Origin: Nitrosomonas sp.
GTDB taxonomy: Bacteria; Pseudomonadota; Gammaproteobacteria; Burkholderiales; Nitrosomonadaceae
NCBI GenBank assembly: GCA_003514765.1
Contig: DOOY01000149.1
Coordinates: 1 to 12,464 of the forward strand
Direction: 5' to 3'
DNA: 12,464 bases
Shown here: positions 1-6,900 of the stretch, piece after piece
Layout of the letters: every line of letters begins with the position of its first letter
Position numbering within the stretch: the stretch's first letter is position 1
Notes under the pieces: generated by a model
Databases searched by the model: none
Told to the model about the DNA's origin: nothing
Seen by the model: only the letters and a program-made list of their open reading frames with translations
Program-made: the position numbers and the translations under genes

Positions 1-281
1 GCAAGATACGACCAGCCAACCATTTGCCTGATCAAAACCTGAGAAGTTCTTTTAGGCGGAAAAAAAATCCATTTTGACATCTTCACCCCGTTCATCAAAA
101 CCTTAACGGGGCTTTGCAGCAAAACGGCGCCCACGGTACCACCCACTACAATAAAAAAAGCAGCAAACTGTACAAGCGCGCCAAGATGGCCGCCTTCAAG
201 TAGCTGCCCGCCCATGATCGCTGCCAATGCCAAGCTAACTCCGGCAATACTGTTAAAATCAATGTTAGCCTTATTATTCAT
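1..281 (-). CDS. motC: Flagellar motor stator protein MotC (MotA/PomA family), 3'-truncated by window edge
   Basis: Only the first 93 codons are present; the gene runs off the left edge. It is read from the ATG at 281-279, preceded by GGAG at 292-289 with a 6-7 base spacer. The protein begins with a hydrophobic segment (about residues 12-24) ending in LLEGGHLGAL, then a second membrane segment (about 37-52) with GGTVGAVLLQSP and a following WIFFPP. These are the features I remember from Pseudomonas MotC-type stator proteins rather than enterobacterial MotA. MotA-family proteins form the ion channel of the flagellar motor with a MotB/MotD partner in the inner membrane. The gene follows fliA after a 40-base gap, and its place at the end of a flhA-flhF-flhG-fliA run fits MotC. 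The cytoplasmic loop with the charged rotor-contact residues and the last two membrane helices lie outside the window, so MotA versus MotC is not fully settled. Confidence 0.85.
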   Translation of the reverse strand, partial: MNNKANIDFNSIAGVSLALAAIMGGQLLEGGHLGALVQFAAFFIVVGGTVGAVLLQSPVKVLMNGVKMSKWIFFPPKRTSQVLIRQMVGWSYL

Positions 282-321
282 CGCAAATCTCCGCCACCTT
301 CCATGAAAGTCTAATCTACCT

Positions 322-1038
322 TCAAAGATTCCTTAACCGACTACGCAAACGTGCAATTGCTTGGGTATGTAATTGACAAACGCGCGACTCACTGACACCC
401 AGCACCTCACCAATTTCCCTCAAATTCATCTCCTGCTCATAGTGCATACCCATCACCATTTTTTCGCGTGGAGGCAAATTCTCAATTGCCTGAACCAACA
501 GCTTTCTGAGACTTTCATCAACTAATGTATTCAATGGATTACCGCCTTCATCAATGAATAGCCGATCCAGAAAAGGTTCTTCATCATCCTGTTGAAAGTC
601 TTCATAGTAAATAAGCTGCGCACCCCGTGCGCTTTGTAGTGTTGCATGATATTCATCCAACGATATTTGCAATTCCTCAGCAAGATCCTGTTCACTGGGC
701 GCACAACCATTTCGTTGCTCAAGCATATTCACTGCTGCTTCGATCTGCCGCATTTTTTTTCGTATACTGCGTGGCAACCAATCTGCATCTCGTAACTCGT
801 CCAGAATAGAACCACGAATACGCTGCGCTGCGTAGCTCTCAAACTGCCGACCATACGACCCTTCATAGCGATTAATTGCATCCAGAAGACCAATCATCCC
901 TGCTTGTATGAGATCATCCACTTGCACACTGGCCGGAAGCTTGGCCATCATATGGTACGCAATGCGTTTCACCAATGGTGCAAATTCATCAACAAAGTCC
1001 TCTTTATTTTTAAATCCAGTCTCTGTATACATATTCAT
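322..1038 (-). CDS. fliA: Flagellar sigma factor FliA (sigma-28)
   Basis: 238 residues, the usual length for FliA. It directs RNA polymerase to late flagellar promoters (motor, filament, chemotaxis). Region 2 covers about residues 20-92, with LPASVQVDDLIQAGMIGLL (35-53) and RIRGSILDELRDADWLPRS (73-91), both characteristic of FliA. Region 3 follows, and region 4 with its helix-turn-helix is at about 185-236 (LREIGEVLGVSESRVCQLH at 206-224). The start ATG at 1038-1036 shares its A with the flhG stop codon (TAATG). No Shine-Dalgarno sequence is visible, so the gene probably depends on translation of flhG. A second Met two codons in (1032-1030) is an equally possible start. The N-terminal MYTETG resembles the N-terminus I remember for E. 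coli FliA, so no long extension is expected. An anti-sigma factor FlgM would be needed for checkpoint control and is not in this window. Confidence 0.95.
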   Translation of the reverse strand: MNMYTETGFKNKEDFVDEFAPLVKRIAYHMMAKLPASVQVDDLIQAGMIGLLDAINRYEGSYGRQFESYAAQRIRGSILDELRDADWLPRSIRKKMRQIEAAVNMLEQRNGCAPSEQDLAEELQISLDEYHATLQSARGAQLIYYEDFQQDDEEPFLDRLFIDEGGNPLNTLVDESLRKLLVQAIENLPPREKMVMGMHYEQEMNLREIGEVLGVSESRVCQLHTQAIARLRSRLRNL

Positions 1039-1931
1039 TAGGCCGTATAATTAGCCATACTAAGATGACTTTTGTGAATGAGGCGCTGCATAAATCCATC
1101 AACCGCCCCGTCAAAATAATCCATACAAGACGAATACAATACATTTTCAGCAAGATGCTTGAAGTTGTCGCCAGCCTGGGATATCGGAAACACATCAAGC
1201 ACGGGTAAACAGAGCCGGCTTGCCTGATTTATTTTTTCATCTATCTGCGCAAAGCCCGCGAATTCAAGTGATATGGAAAGATATGTGCGCGCAACACGAG
1301 AAAAATCATCAAAAATTGTCTGTGAAGCAAGCTCCGTATCAGTTTTGTTAACAAAAACCAGAAAATGTTTTTTTGCATATTCCTTACTCATCATCTTTAT
1401 GAGTGCATAAGCACCCATTAACGAGGTTATTGAGCCAGAAACGACGACCAATACCTGCTCGGATGCAAGGCTCAGCGGTAACACATGCGTTTCTCCACCC
1501 ATGGCAGCATCAATTAAAATGACATCGATCGACTCAGCGAGTCGACTAAAGCTCTTAATAAGGTTTTGTTGACCGGTCACATCAAGCTTAGGCAGGGCAT
1601 GAATACCTCTTAGTGCAGATAAAACAAGTATATTTTCTGGCCCCTGCAGAATCACCTGCTCCAGTTTTTTATCCTGATTAATGACATGTATCAGGTCAAA
1701 ACGCGCTTTTAGCCCAAGCCTGGAGCAAATATTGTTAGGACATGCATTCTCATCAATCAGCAATACGCGCCTACCGCTTCTCGCCAATGCCGAAGCCATA
1801 TTAATCGACACCGTTGTTTTGCCAACACCTTTCGCCCCACCTGTAACAGTTATAACGCGCGCAGAATTATTTGTCTGTACAGACACAAGATCACGCAAAC
1901 CAGTCGCTTGGTTATGTAAAAATTTAGTCAT
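1038..1931 (-). CDS. flhG: FlhG (FleN/YlxH), MinD-like flagellar number regulator with atypical ATPase motifs
   Basis: 297 residues. I chose the ATG at 1931-1929 over the longer open frame to 2045 for two reasons. GGAG lies 6 bases upstream (1941-1938). The protein then starts MTKFLHNQATGLRDLV, placing NQAxGLR at residues 7-13, a close match to the DQAxxLR motif through which FlhG stimulates the FlhF GTPase. The family is ParA/MinD ATPases that limit flagellar number at the membrane. The P-loop is TGGAKGVGKT (30-39): the catalytic Lys38 is present, but the signature lysine position is Ala33, with Lys at 34. Switch I is D60-E61-N62 where DxD is usual. Switch II has D141 and G145. VTSLMGAYALIK-like sequence follows as in the family. 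Near the C-terminus, a helix around FDGAVDGFMQRL could be the membrane-targeting segment. The gene overlaps flhF by 8 bases and fliA by 1 base. The assignment is firm; whether it hydrolyses ATP normally is uncertain. Confidence 0.9.
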   Translation of the reverse strand: MTKFLHNQATGLRDLVSVQTNNSARVITVTGGAKGVGKTTVSINMASALARSGRRVLLIDENACPNNICSRLGLKARFDLIHVINQDKKLEQVILQGPENILVLSALRGIHALPKLDVTGQQNLIKSFSRLAESIDVILIDAAMGGETHVLPLSLASEQVLVVVSGSITSLMGAYALIKMMSKEYAKKHFLVFVNKTDTELASQTIFDDFSRVARTYLSISLEFAGFAQIDEKINQASRLCLPVLDVFPISQAGDNFKHLAENVLYSSCMDYFDGAVDGFMQRLIHKSHLSMANYTA

Positions 1932-3216
1932 GACCAGCTCCAGCATACATTTTTGAGTCAGACTCATTTGAGTTATTATTTCTGGCCATAACCAAAGCAA
2001 ATTCAGCATCTTGAAGCGTGAATGCGGAATCACCAGGTTTTGCATTAAATATTCGATGAAGTAAATATCGTGGATTTGCCGAATGAATATCCTCCGGTAC
2101 TTTTTGACCGTTAGTCACATAGTGCAGCACCAACTTACGCCGTATTACGGCGTCCAGTGCCACCCCCAGACTTGCAGCTTCATCCAACTTGGTAATAATG
2201 CAGCCATCAATGCCATGCTTCCGATAAGCGGTAATAATTTCATCCAGAGTTCTATCACTTGATGCCGCGCTCATTACCAGCATTTTTTTTATGTCTTTAC
2301 TTGCGCTGTTCAACATTGCAATCTGCTCAGCCACCATTTGATCGCGATGGCTCATTCCCACCATGTCAATCAGCGCAATATGTTTGTTTCTAAGCTCTGA
2401 TAAGGTTAACTGCAAATCATCCGCATCTTGAATATTTTTGACGGACAGTCCTAATAATCGGCCATAGATACGTAACTGTTCATGTCCGCCAATTCGATAA
2501 CTATCTGTCGTCAGTAAAACTACTTTGTCGGCGCCATGCCTAACTACACAGCGTGCCGCCAGTTTAGCTATTGTGGTGGTTTTGCCGACTCCGGTTGCCC
2601 CAACCAACGCATACACGCCTCCTTTTTCGATCATTTCATCATTAAAGGCAGTATGTAAATTAAACTCCAGTGCAGCCATTGCCTGTTTTATACTTTGCGC
2701 ATAATCCAAACCTTCTGGTAGCTTATCAACCAAACGGCGCGACAATAAGGGACTAAATCCAGTATCTAACAACCTACGCAGAATCTTCATTTTTTCCGGA
2801 TTGCGCTGCGTAGTATTCCCCCATGCCACAGTCGCCAGTTGCTCTTCAAACGTACTTTTCATGGCGTGAATTTCATCCATTAGATTACGTACAAACTTTT
2901 CGGACACAACATTTTCCGGGATTCGTTCATCAAATTGCTTCCCGGTATTGAACGATGAAAGCTCTGCTGTATAAATTGGCGCATTATAAGTGGGCTCAAT
3001 ATTTCGAAGATCAACTTCGTCTTTTTTCTGCTCTGGATTACGATCAGGGCGCTGTGTCTCAACCAAGCTTGACATATCCGCATCCGCCAAAGCCATGATT
3101 TCAACACCGGCCATAGTCTGTCTATTCGACAATATAATAGCTTCGGGTCCAAGATCTTCTTTAACTTTGCGCAGTGCTTCCCGTGACGTTGCGGCTATAT
3201 AACGTTTTACTTTCAT
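1924..3216 (-). CDS. flhF: FlhF, SRP-type GTPase for flagellar placement
   Basis: 430 residues. FlhF marks the pole and recruits early flagellar parts; its GTPase is stimulated by FlhG, encoded next. An N-terminal B domain (MKVKRYIAAT... to about residue 45) is followed by a charged linker (about 46-105), then a helical N domain and the G domain. G-domain motifs are: P-loop GATGVGKT at 206-213; TTDSYRIGGHEQL at 236-248, typical of SRP GTPases; switch motif DMVGM at 284-288; TKLD at 342-345; and VTNGQKVPED at 367-376. The usual FlhF switch motif as I recall it is DTVGM or DTAGM, so Met285 is unusual. The start ATG at 3216-3214 overlaps the flhA stop by 4 bases (ATGA) and has a strong GGAGGT 5 bases upstream. 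The tail after about residue 395 is Asn/Ser rich. Other SRP GTPases (FtsY, Ffh) are ruled out by the N-terminal B domain and the context. Confidence 0.96.
   Translation of the reverse strand: MKVKRYIAATSREALRKVKEDLGPEAIILSNRQTMAGVEIMALADADMSSLVETQRPDRNPEQKKDEVDLRNIEPTYNAPIYTAELSSFNTGKQFDERIPENVVSEKFVRNLMDEIHAMKSTFEEQLATVAWGNTTQRNPEKMKILRRLLDTGFSPLLSRRLVDKLPEGLDYAQSIKQAMAALEFNLHTAFNDEMIEKGGVYALVGATGVGKTTTIAKLAARCVVRHGADKVVLLTTDSYRIGGHEQLRIYGRLLGLSVKNIQDADDLQLTLSELRNKHIALIDMVGMSHRDQMVAEQIAMLNSASKDIKKMLVMSAASSDRTLDEIITAYRKHGIDGCIITKLDEAASLGVALDAVIRRKLVLHYVTNGQKVPEDIHSANPRYLLHRIFNAKPGDSAFTLQDAEFALVMARNNNSNESDSKMYAGAGHD
1938..1941 (-). promoter_or_regulatory. Ribosome binding site of flhG, inside flhF
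   Basis: On the minus strand GGAG lies 6 bases before the ATG at 1931-1929. It supports that start for flhG and argues against the upstream in-frame starts that would place about 110 bases of flhG inside flhF. Confidence 0.65.
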
Positions 3217-5297
3217 TGTTTACCTCCAATGATGGAAGTGATTTTAATTTTTCTGGTTTCAGGTATTTCAGAATGCGAAAGCACCCTAAGATTCGGCACC
3301 GCTCTACGCAAAAAATGAGAAAGTAAATTGCGTATTGCGCTTGGCACCAGCAACACAACCGGCAACCCCAATTTTTCCTGATGATTGGCGGTAGCACTAG
3401 TTTCTTTCAGCAGCATATCCGCCAACCCTGGTTCAATACCCCCACCTTCCTTGCCTCCAGTCTGTACAACTTGCATTAAAATATTTTCCAGTTCATGATG
3501 CAGACCCATGACCTGTAATTCTGCACCTGCGGGAAAAAACTGTTCAACAATGGCGCGCCCCAGCGCAGTTCGCACTAACGCCGTCAATTGCGCTGTATCT
3601 TGCGTATTTGCCGCATGTTCAGCCAGTACATCAATAATGGTACGCATATCGCGTATATGCACATTTTCCACCAGCAGGTTCTGCAGAATTTTTTGTACAG
3701 CTGAAAGCGGTAGCAGCTTAGGCACCAGATCTTCGATTAACTTAGGTGTTTTCGAACTTAAATGATCCAATAGCTGCTGAAGTTCTTGCCTGCCCAAAAG
3801 TTCGGAAGCATGTGAATGAATCAAATGGTTGATATGGGTTGTGACAACGGTACTTGCATCAACTACGGTATACCCATTTGCTTGCGCTTGTTCTTTAAGT
3901 GAAGCTTCAATCCAGACCGCAGGCAGACCGAATGCGGGATCGCTGGTCGCCGTACCAGGTAACGTCATGGTTACTCTACCTGGATTAATGGCCAGATACA
4001 TGCCGTTGTAAGATTCGCCCTGCCCGATCACAGAACCTTTTAAAGTAATTTGATATGCGTTGGGGCGCAGCTCCAAATTGTCACGGATATGCACTACCGG
4101 AGGCAAGAAACCTATATCCTGGGCAAATTTACGGCGAATACCATTTATCCGTTTTAGCAAATCACCCTGCTGCGCTTTGTCAACGAGTGGAATAAGACGA
4201 TACCCTACCTCCAGACCCAGGGTATCTATTGGTGTCACATCATTCCAACTTGCATCCTGCTGTTCTACAACAGGCACATCTTCTGCATCAGCTTGCGCGT
4301 CTTCTTTAATCGCGGCTTTGGCCATCATAAAATAGGCACCCAGCCCCAGCACACCAGCCAGCAACAAAAACACAAAATGCGGCATACCAGGTACGAGACC
4401 CATAACACCCAGAATACTGGCCGTTATGATTAACACCTGAGGTTGATTAAACAGTTGGCCCAGCACCTGCTCACCGAGATCTTCATCCGTCGTGACGCGA
4501 CTGACCACAAGGCCGGCAGCCGTAGAAATAACCAGCGCTGGAATTTGTGCGACAAGACCATCGCCAATTGTCAATAATGTGTAATTACGCGCAGCCGTAT
4601 CCAAATCAAGATTATGCTGCAACATCCCTACAACCAATCCGCCGATAATGGTAATTAACATCACCATAACACCTGCAATCGCATCACCACGAACAAACTT
4701 GCTGGCACCATCCATCGAACCAAAAAAGTCTGCTTCTTTGGAAATAGCTGCACGGCGATTACGCGCCTCTTCTTCACCGATAAGACCCGCATTCAAATCT
4801 GCATCTATTGCCATTTGTTTGCCTGGCATCGCATCCAGGGTAAAACGCGCACTGACTTCCGCAATACGGCCGGCGCCTTTGGTAATCACAACAAAGTTGA
4901 TCACCACCAGAATAATAAAAACAACCAAACCAACGGCATAATTACCGCCAACGAGGAAGTGCCCGAAAGCTTCAATCACTTTTCCGGCAGCATCGGGACC
5001 AGTGTGACCTTCTAACAAAACAACCCGAGTTGATGCAACATTTAATGATAATCGCAACAATGTCGTTATCAACAAAACTGTTGGAAAAACTGCGAATTCC
5101 AATGGGTTCTTTGTATACAGACTCACCATCAAAACAATAATGGCCAGTGCAATATTGAATGTAAATAAAACATCCAGAATAAAGGGTGGCAAGGGAAGCA
5201 CCATCATGCCAAGGATCATGATGATCAAAATTGGTCCAGCCAGTGCTTTAAGATTACTTCCAGCCATTAAGCTGGAAAATGTCAACGTGTTATTCAT
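3213..5297 (-). CDS. flhA: FlhA, flagellar type III export gate protein
   Basis: 694 residues, normal for FlhA. It forms the nonameric ring of the flagellar export apparatus and couples ion motive force to export of rod, hook and filament proteins. The first roughly 325 residues hold about eight membrane segments. Between them lies the FHIPEP family signature, RIAEVSARFTLD followed by PGKQMAIDAD (144-167), and RGDAIAG (203-209) with the conserved Asp205. After an acidic linker (about 330-350) comes the cytosolic domain that docks chaperone-substrate complexes. The ATG at 5297-5295 has no visible Shine-Dalgarno sequence. The distance from this Met to LAGPILI matches E. coli FlhA as I remember it, so I keep it; Met11 (5267) is the alternative and also lacks a ribosome binding site. 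The gene follows flhB after 69 bases and overlaps flhF by 4 bases. A type III secretion (SctV) homologue is less likely given only flagellar neighbours. Confidence 0.97.
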   Translation of the reverse strand: MNNTLTFSSLMAGSNLKALAGPILIIMILGMMVLPLPPFILDVLFTFNIALAIIVLMVSLYTKNPLEFAVFPTVLLITTLLRLSLNVASTRVVLLEGHTGPDAAGKVIEAFGHFLVGGNYAVGLVVFIILVVINFVVITKGAGRIAEVSARFTLDAMPGKQMAIDADLNAGLIGEEEARNRRAAISKEADFFGSMDGASKFVRGDAIAGVMVMLITIIGGLVVGMLQHNLDLDTAARNYTLLTIGDGLVAQIPALVISTAAGLVVSRVTTDEDLGEQVLGQLFNQPQVLIITASILGVMGLVPGMPHFVFLLLAGVLGLGAYFMMAKAAIKEDAQADAEDVPVVEQQDASWNDVTPIDTLGLEVGYRLIPLVDKAQQGDLLKRINGIRRKFAQDIGFLPPVVHIRDNLELRPNAYQITLKGSVIGQGESYNGMYLAINPGRVTMTLPGTATSDPAFGLPAVWIEASLKEQAQANGYTVVDASTVVTTHINHLIHSHASELLGRQELQQLLDHLSSKTPKLIEDLVPKLLPLSAVQKILQNLLVENVHIRDMRTIIDVLAEHAANTQDTAQLTALVRTALGRAIVEQFFPAGAELQVMGLHHELENILMQVVQTGGKEGGGIEPGLADMLLKETSATANHQEKLGLPVVLLVPSAIRNLLSHFLRRAVPNLRVLSHSEIPETRKIKITSIIGGKQ
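3222..3227 (-). promoter_or_regulatory. Strong ribosome binding site of flhF, inside flhA
   Basis: The minus strand reads GGAGGT followed by 5 bases and ATG (3216-3214). The site lies in the last codons of flhA, so flhF can initiate independently as well as by coupling through the ATGA overlap. Confidence 0.75.
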
Positions 5298-5366
5298 AAT
5301 GTATAAATTACATCAAAAATTGATAATGGCATCGTTCAATAAAAACACCGAATCCCTCGCTTATTC

Positions 5367-6506
5367 TCAATTATCAGACGAAGGTATCTCCAGTTCTTGC
5401 GGTACAACTATTTCCCCTAGTGGATCAGGCATATCCCCGCCATAATCCTGATGGCGCTTCAAATGAAAGACATAAGCCAGTATTTCTGCAACAGCTGTAT
5501 ACAGCTTTTCAGGTATCTCGGCGTCCAGATCCGCATGATGATAAAGTGCCCGTGCGAGCGGTGGCGCTTCAAGAATAGGTACATGATGTTCTTCACCTAA
5601 TTCGCGTATACGTGCAGCTAACAAATGCACGCCTTTGGCAACCACCTTTGGTGCTCGCATCGAATTTTTATACTGCAGTGCAACTGCATAATGTGTCGGG
5701 TTAGTTACGATTACATCCGCTTCAGGTACTGAAGACATCATCCTTCGACGTGCCGCCTCCCGCTGCAAGCTGCGAATACGCCCCTTGACCAGCGGATCAC
5801 CTTCACTTTCCTTGGATTCTCTGCGAATTTCTTCTTTTGTCATTCGTAATTTCTTGGCATGGCTCCAAAGCTGAAAAGGCACATCTATTGCCACAATCAG
5901 GATCATTGCACCCGTAATCAACAGAAAACTCAGCACCAACAATTCACCAGTGCGTGTAATCCCGGAATTAACCGGAATGGAGATCAATGCCAACACTGCT
6001 TCTTTATTGCCCCAAATAACCAGTGCAGCTACACTACCGACAACCACCGTTTTGGCAATAGCTTTAAATAACTCTGTTAGGCCATGTGCAGAAAAAATTC
6101 TACCAAATCCAGAAATCGGATTTATCCGTTTAAAATCCGGCATCAGTGCTTTGGAACTGAACAACCAGCCGCTGAGCAACATCGGTGCAAAAAATGCTGC
6201 AATAATCAACAAAACCAATAATGGAGCCAAAGTCCAAAGACTTTCCACAGCCATTTGATAAAAACGGTTTAACATCAGATCGGTATGAAACGCCAATTCC
6301 CGCTCCATCTGGATACCTTCGCGCATGATGTTTAACAGTTTCTCCATCAAATTATTACCCATAAAGACCAGACCTGCTGCTGCCGTCAGCAATAAAGTAA
6401 ACGTTGTCAATTCCTGTGAGCGCGCAATCTGTCCATCTTCCCGCGCTTTTTGTATGCGCTGGGGCGTTGCTTCTTCAGTACGTTCCAAATCACTATCTTC
6501 AGCCAT
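5367..6506 (-). CDS. flhB: FlhB, flagellar export switch protein
   Basis: 379 residues from the ATG at 6506-6504. An in-frame start exists further out at 6557, but GGGAGGT sits just before 6506 and the resulting N-terminus MAEDSDLERTEEATPQR matches the family. FlhB sits in the export gate with FlhA and switches export from rod/hook to filament proteins. Four membrane segments are visible at roughly 35-53, 92-116, 152-168 and 188-210, followed by the basic linker KLRMTKEEIRRE. The cytoplasmic domain carries the self-cleavage motif NPTH with Asn269-Pro270, the same numbering as the well-studied Salmonella protein. Homologous contacts PPLARALY at 315-322 are present. The C-terminus extends about 30 residues past the folded domain and is acidic. 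It is the first gene of the minus-strand flagellar run, reading away from the 394-base divergent region shared with trmJ. Confidence 0.97.
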   Translation of the reverse strand: MAEDSDLERTEEATPQRIQKAREDGQIARSQELTTFTLLLTAAAGLVFMGNNLMEKLLNIMREGIQMERELAFHTDLMLNRFYQMAVESLWTLAPLLVLLIIAAFFAPMLLSGWLFSSKALMPDFKRINPISGFGRIFSAHGLTELFKAIAKTVVVGSVAALVIWGNKEAVLALISIPVNSGITRTGELLVLSFLLITGAMILIVAIDVPFQLWSHAKKLRMTKEEIRRESKESEGDPLVKGRIRSLQREAARRRMMSSVPEADVIVTNPTHYAVALQYKNSMRAPKVVAKGVHLLAARIRELGEEHHVPILEAPPLARALYHHADLDAEIPEKLYTAVAEILAYVFHLKRHQDYGGDMPDPLGEIVVPQELEIPSSDN

Positions 6507-6509
6507 TAC

Positions 6510-6516
6510 ACCTCCC
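6510..6516 (-). promoter_or_regulatory. Ribosome binding site of flhB
   Basis: The minus strand reads GGGAGGT, three bases, then ATG (6506-6504). It decides the flhB start against the in-frame upstream ATG at 6557. Confidence 0.75.
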
Positions 6517-6665
6517 GATTCCACATGCGGATTATCAGTGTGTCGGGTTACGTTCAATGTAGGAAAAAGGCAAGGTTTCCACCCGCTATTTGGAGGGCAT
6601 ATACAATACAGACTATTACTGCATTGTTTTCAATGTGTTATCTTTTTAGCATTCGTTCTAAATGC

Positions 6666-6687
6666 GCAGTCAACCAAAACTGACTGC
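6666..6687. repeat. Inverted repeat, 7-bp arms with 8-base loop
   Basis: GCAGTCA at 6666-6672 pairs with TGACTGC at 6681-6687 around ACCAAAAC. It lies between the divergent promoters, without a following T-run, so it is more likely a protein site or a chance repeat than a terminator. Confidence 0.4.
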
Positions 6688-6739
6688 CTTTATTCATTCA
6701 AAGAATAGCGATATTGATTGACTATTGAAATTGAGCGGA

Positions 6740-6768
6740 TTGTTAAAGCCTTGACATGTCAATACAAT
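6740..6768 (+). promoter_or_regulatory. Candidate sigma-70 promoter for trmJ
   Basis: TTGTTA (6740-6745) matches the -35 consensus at 4 of 6 positions. TACAAT (6763-6768) matches the -10 at 5 of 6. The spacing is the optimal 17 bases. Transcription would start near 6775, giving a leader of about 125 bases before the trmJ ATG. The region is AT-rich, so chance matches are possible. Confidence 0.4.
6751..6762. repeat. 12-base perfect palindrome TTGACATGTCAA
   Basis: The sequence equals its own reverse complement over all 12 bases. It lies wholly inside the spacer of the candidate trmJ promoter, where an operator could block polymerase. Binding of any regulator is inference. Confidence 0.5.
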
Positions 6769-6900
6769 AAGCGTTTGACGACCTGCAGCCAAGCAGGAAC
6801 AAAACTACAAATTTCAGAAATCACATATTCATTGCTCACGCATCAAATACGAATCCAAGAAAACAAAAATAGCTCGCCGACAATCGCCTCTTAATCCGTC

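Larger units (their letters stand above)
6507..6900. other. Divergent non-coding region between flhB and trmJ
   Basis: This 394-base stretch must hold the promoters of the flhB operon (minus strand) and trmJ (plus strand). For trmJ I see TTGTTA-17-TACAAT at 6740-6768, with a perfect 12-base palindrome in its spacer. For flhB only weak candidates appear: a sigma-54-like GG-N10-GC arrangement with TTGC on the minus strand at 6583-6570, about 65 bases before the ATG, and a TTGAAA with a poor -10 near 6633-6605. No sigma-28 consensus is evident. There is also a 7-base inverted repeat at 6666-6687 and a small CCTGC/GCAGG repeat at 6782-6797. I see no credible small protein gene here. Confidence 0.6.

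Noticed and set aside
1932..2045. Upstream extension of flhG (open frame continues 38 codons into flhF)
   Set aside because: The extension would overlap flhF by 122 bases. The ATG at 1931 has GGAG at good spacing and puts the conserved NQAxGLR motif at the N-terminus, as in other FlhG proteins.
5312..5324. ATCAA-AAA-TTGAT palindrome in the flhB-flhA gap
   Set aside because: Short and entirely AT-rich, likely by chance; no supporting promoter or terminator pattern.
6507..6557. Upstream in-frame start of flhB adding 17 residues
   Set aside because: GGGAGGT lies directly before the ATG at 6506 and the shorter protein has the usual FlhB N-terminus and NPTH numbering.
6638..6697. 19-codon minus-strand open frame upstream of flhB, possible leader peptide
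   Set aside because: No Shine-Dalgarno sequence and of a length expected by chance; it only overlaps the inverted repeat at 6666-6687.
6325..6708. 127-codon plus-strand open frame reaching from inside flhB into the intergenic region
   Set aside because: Mostly antisense to flhB, no recognisable domain, no ribosome binding site, and its composition looks like an antisense reading of coding DNA.
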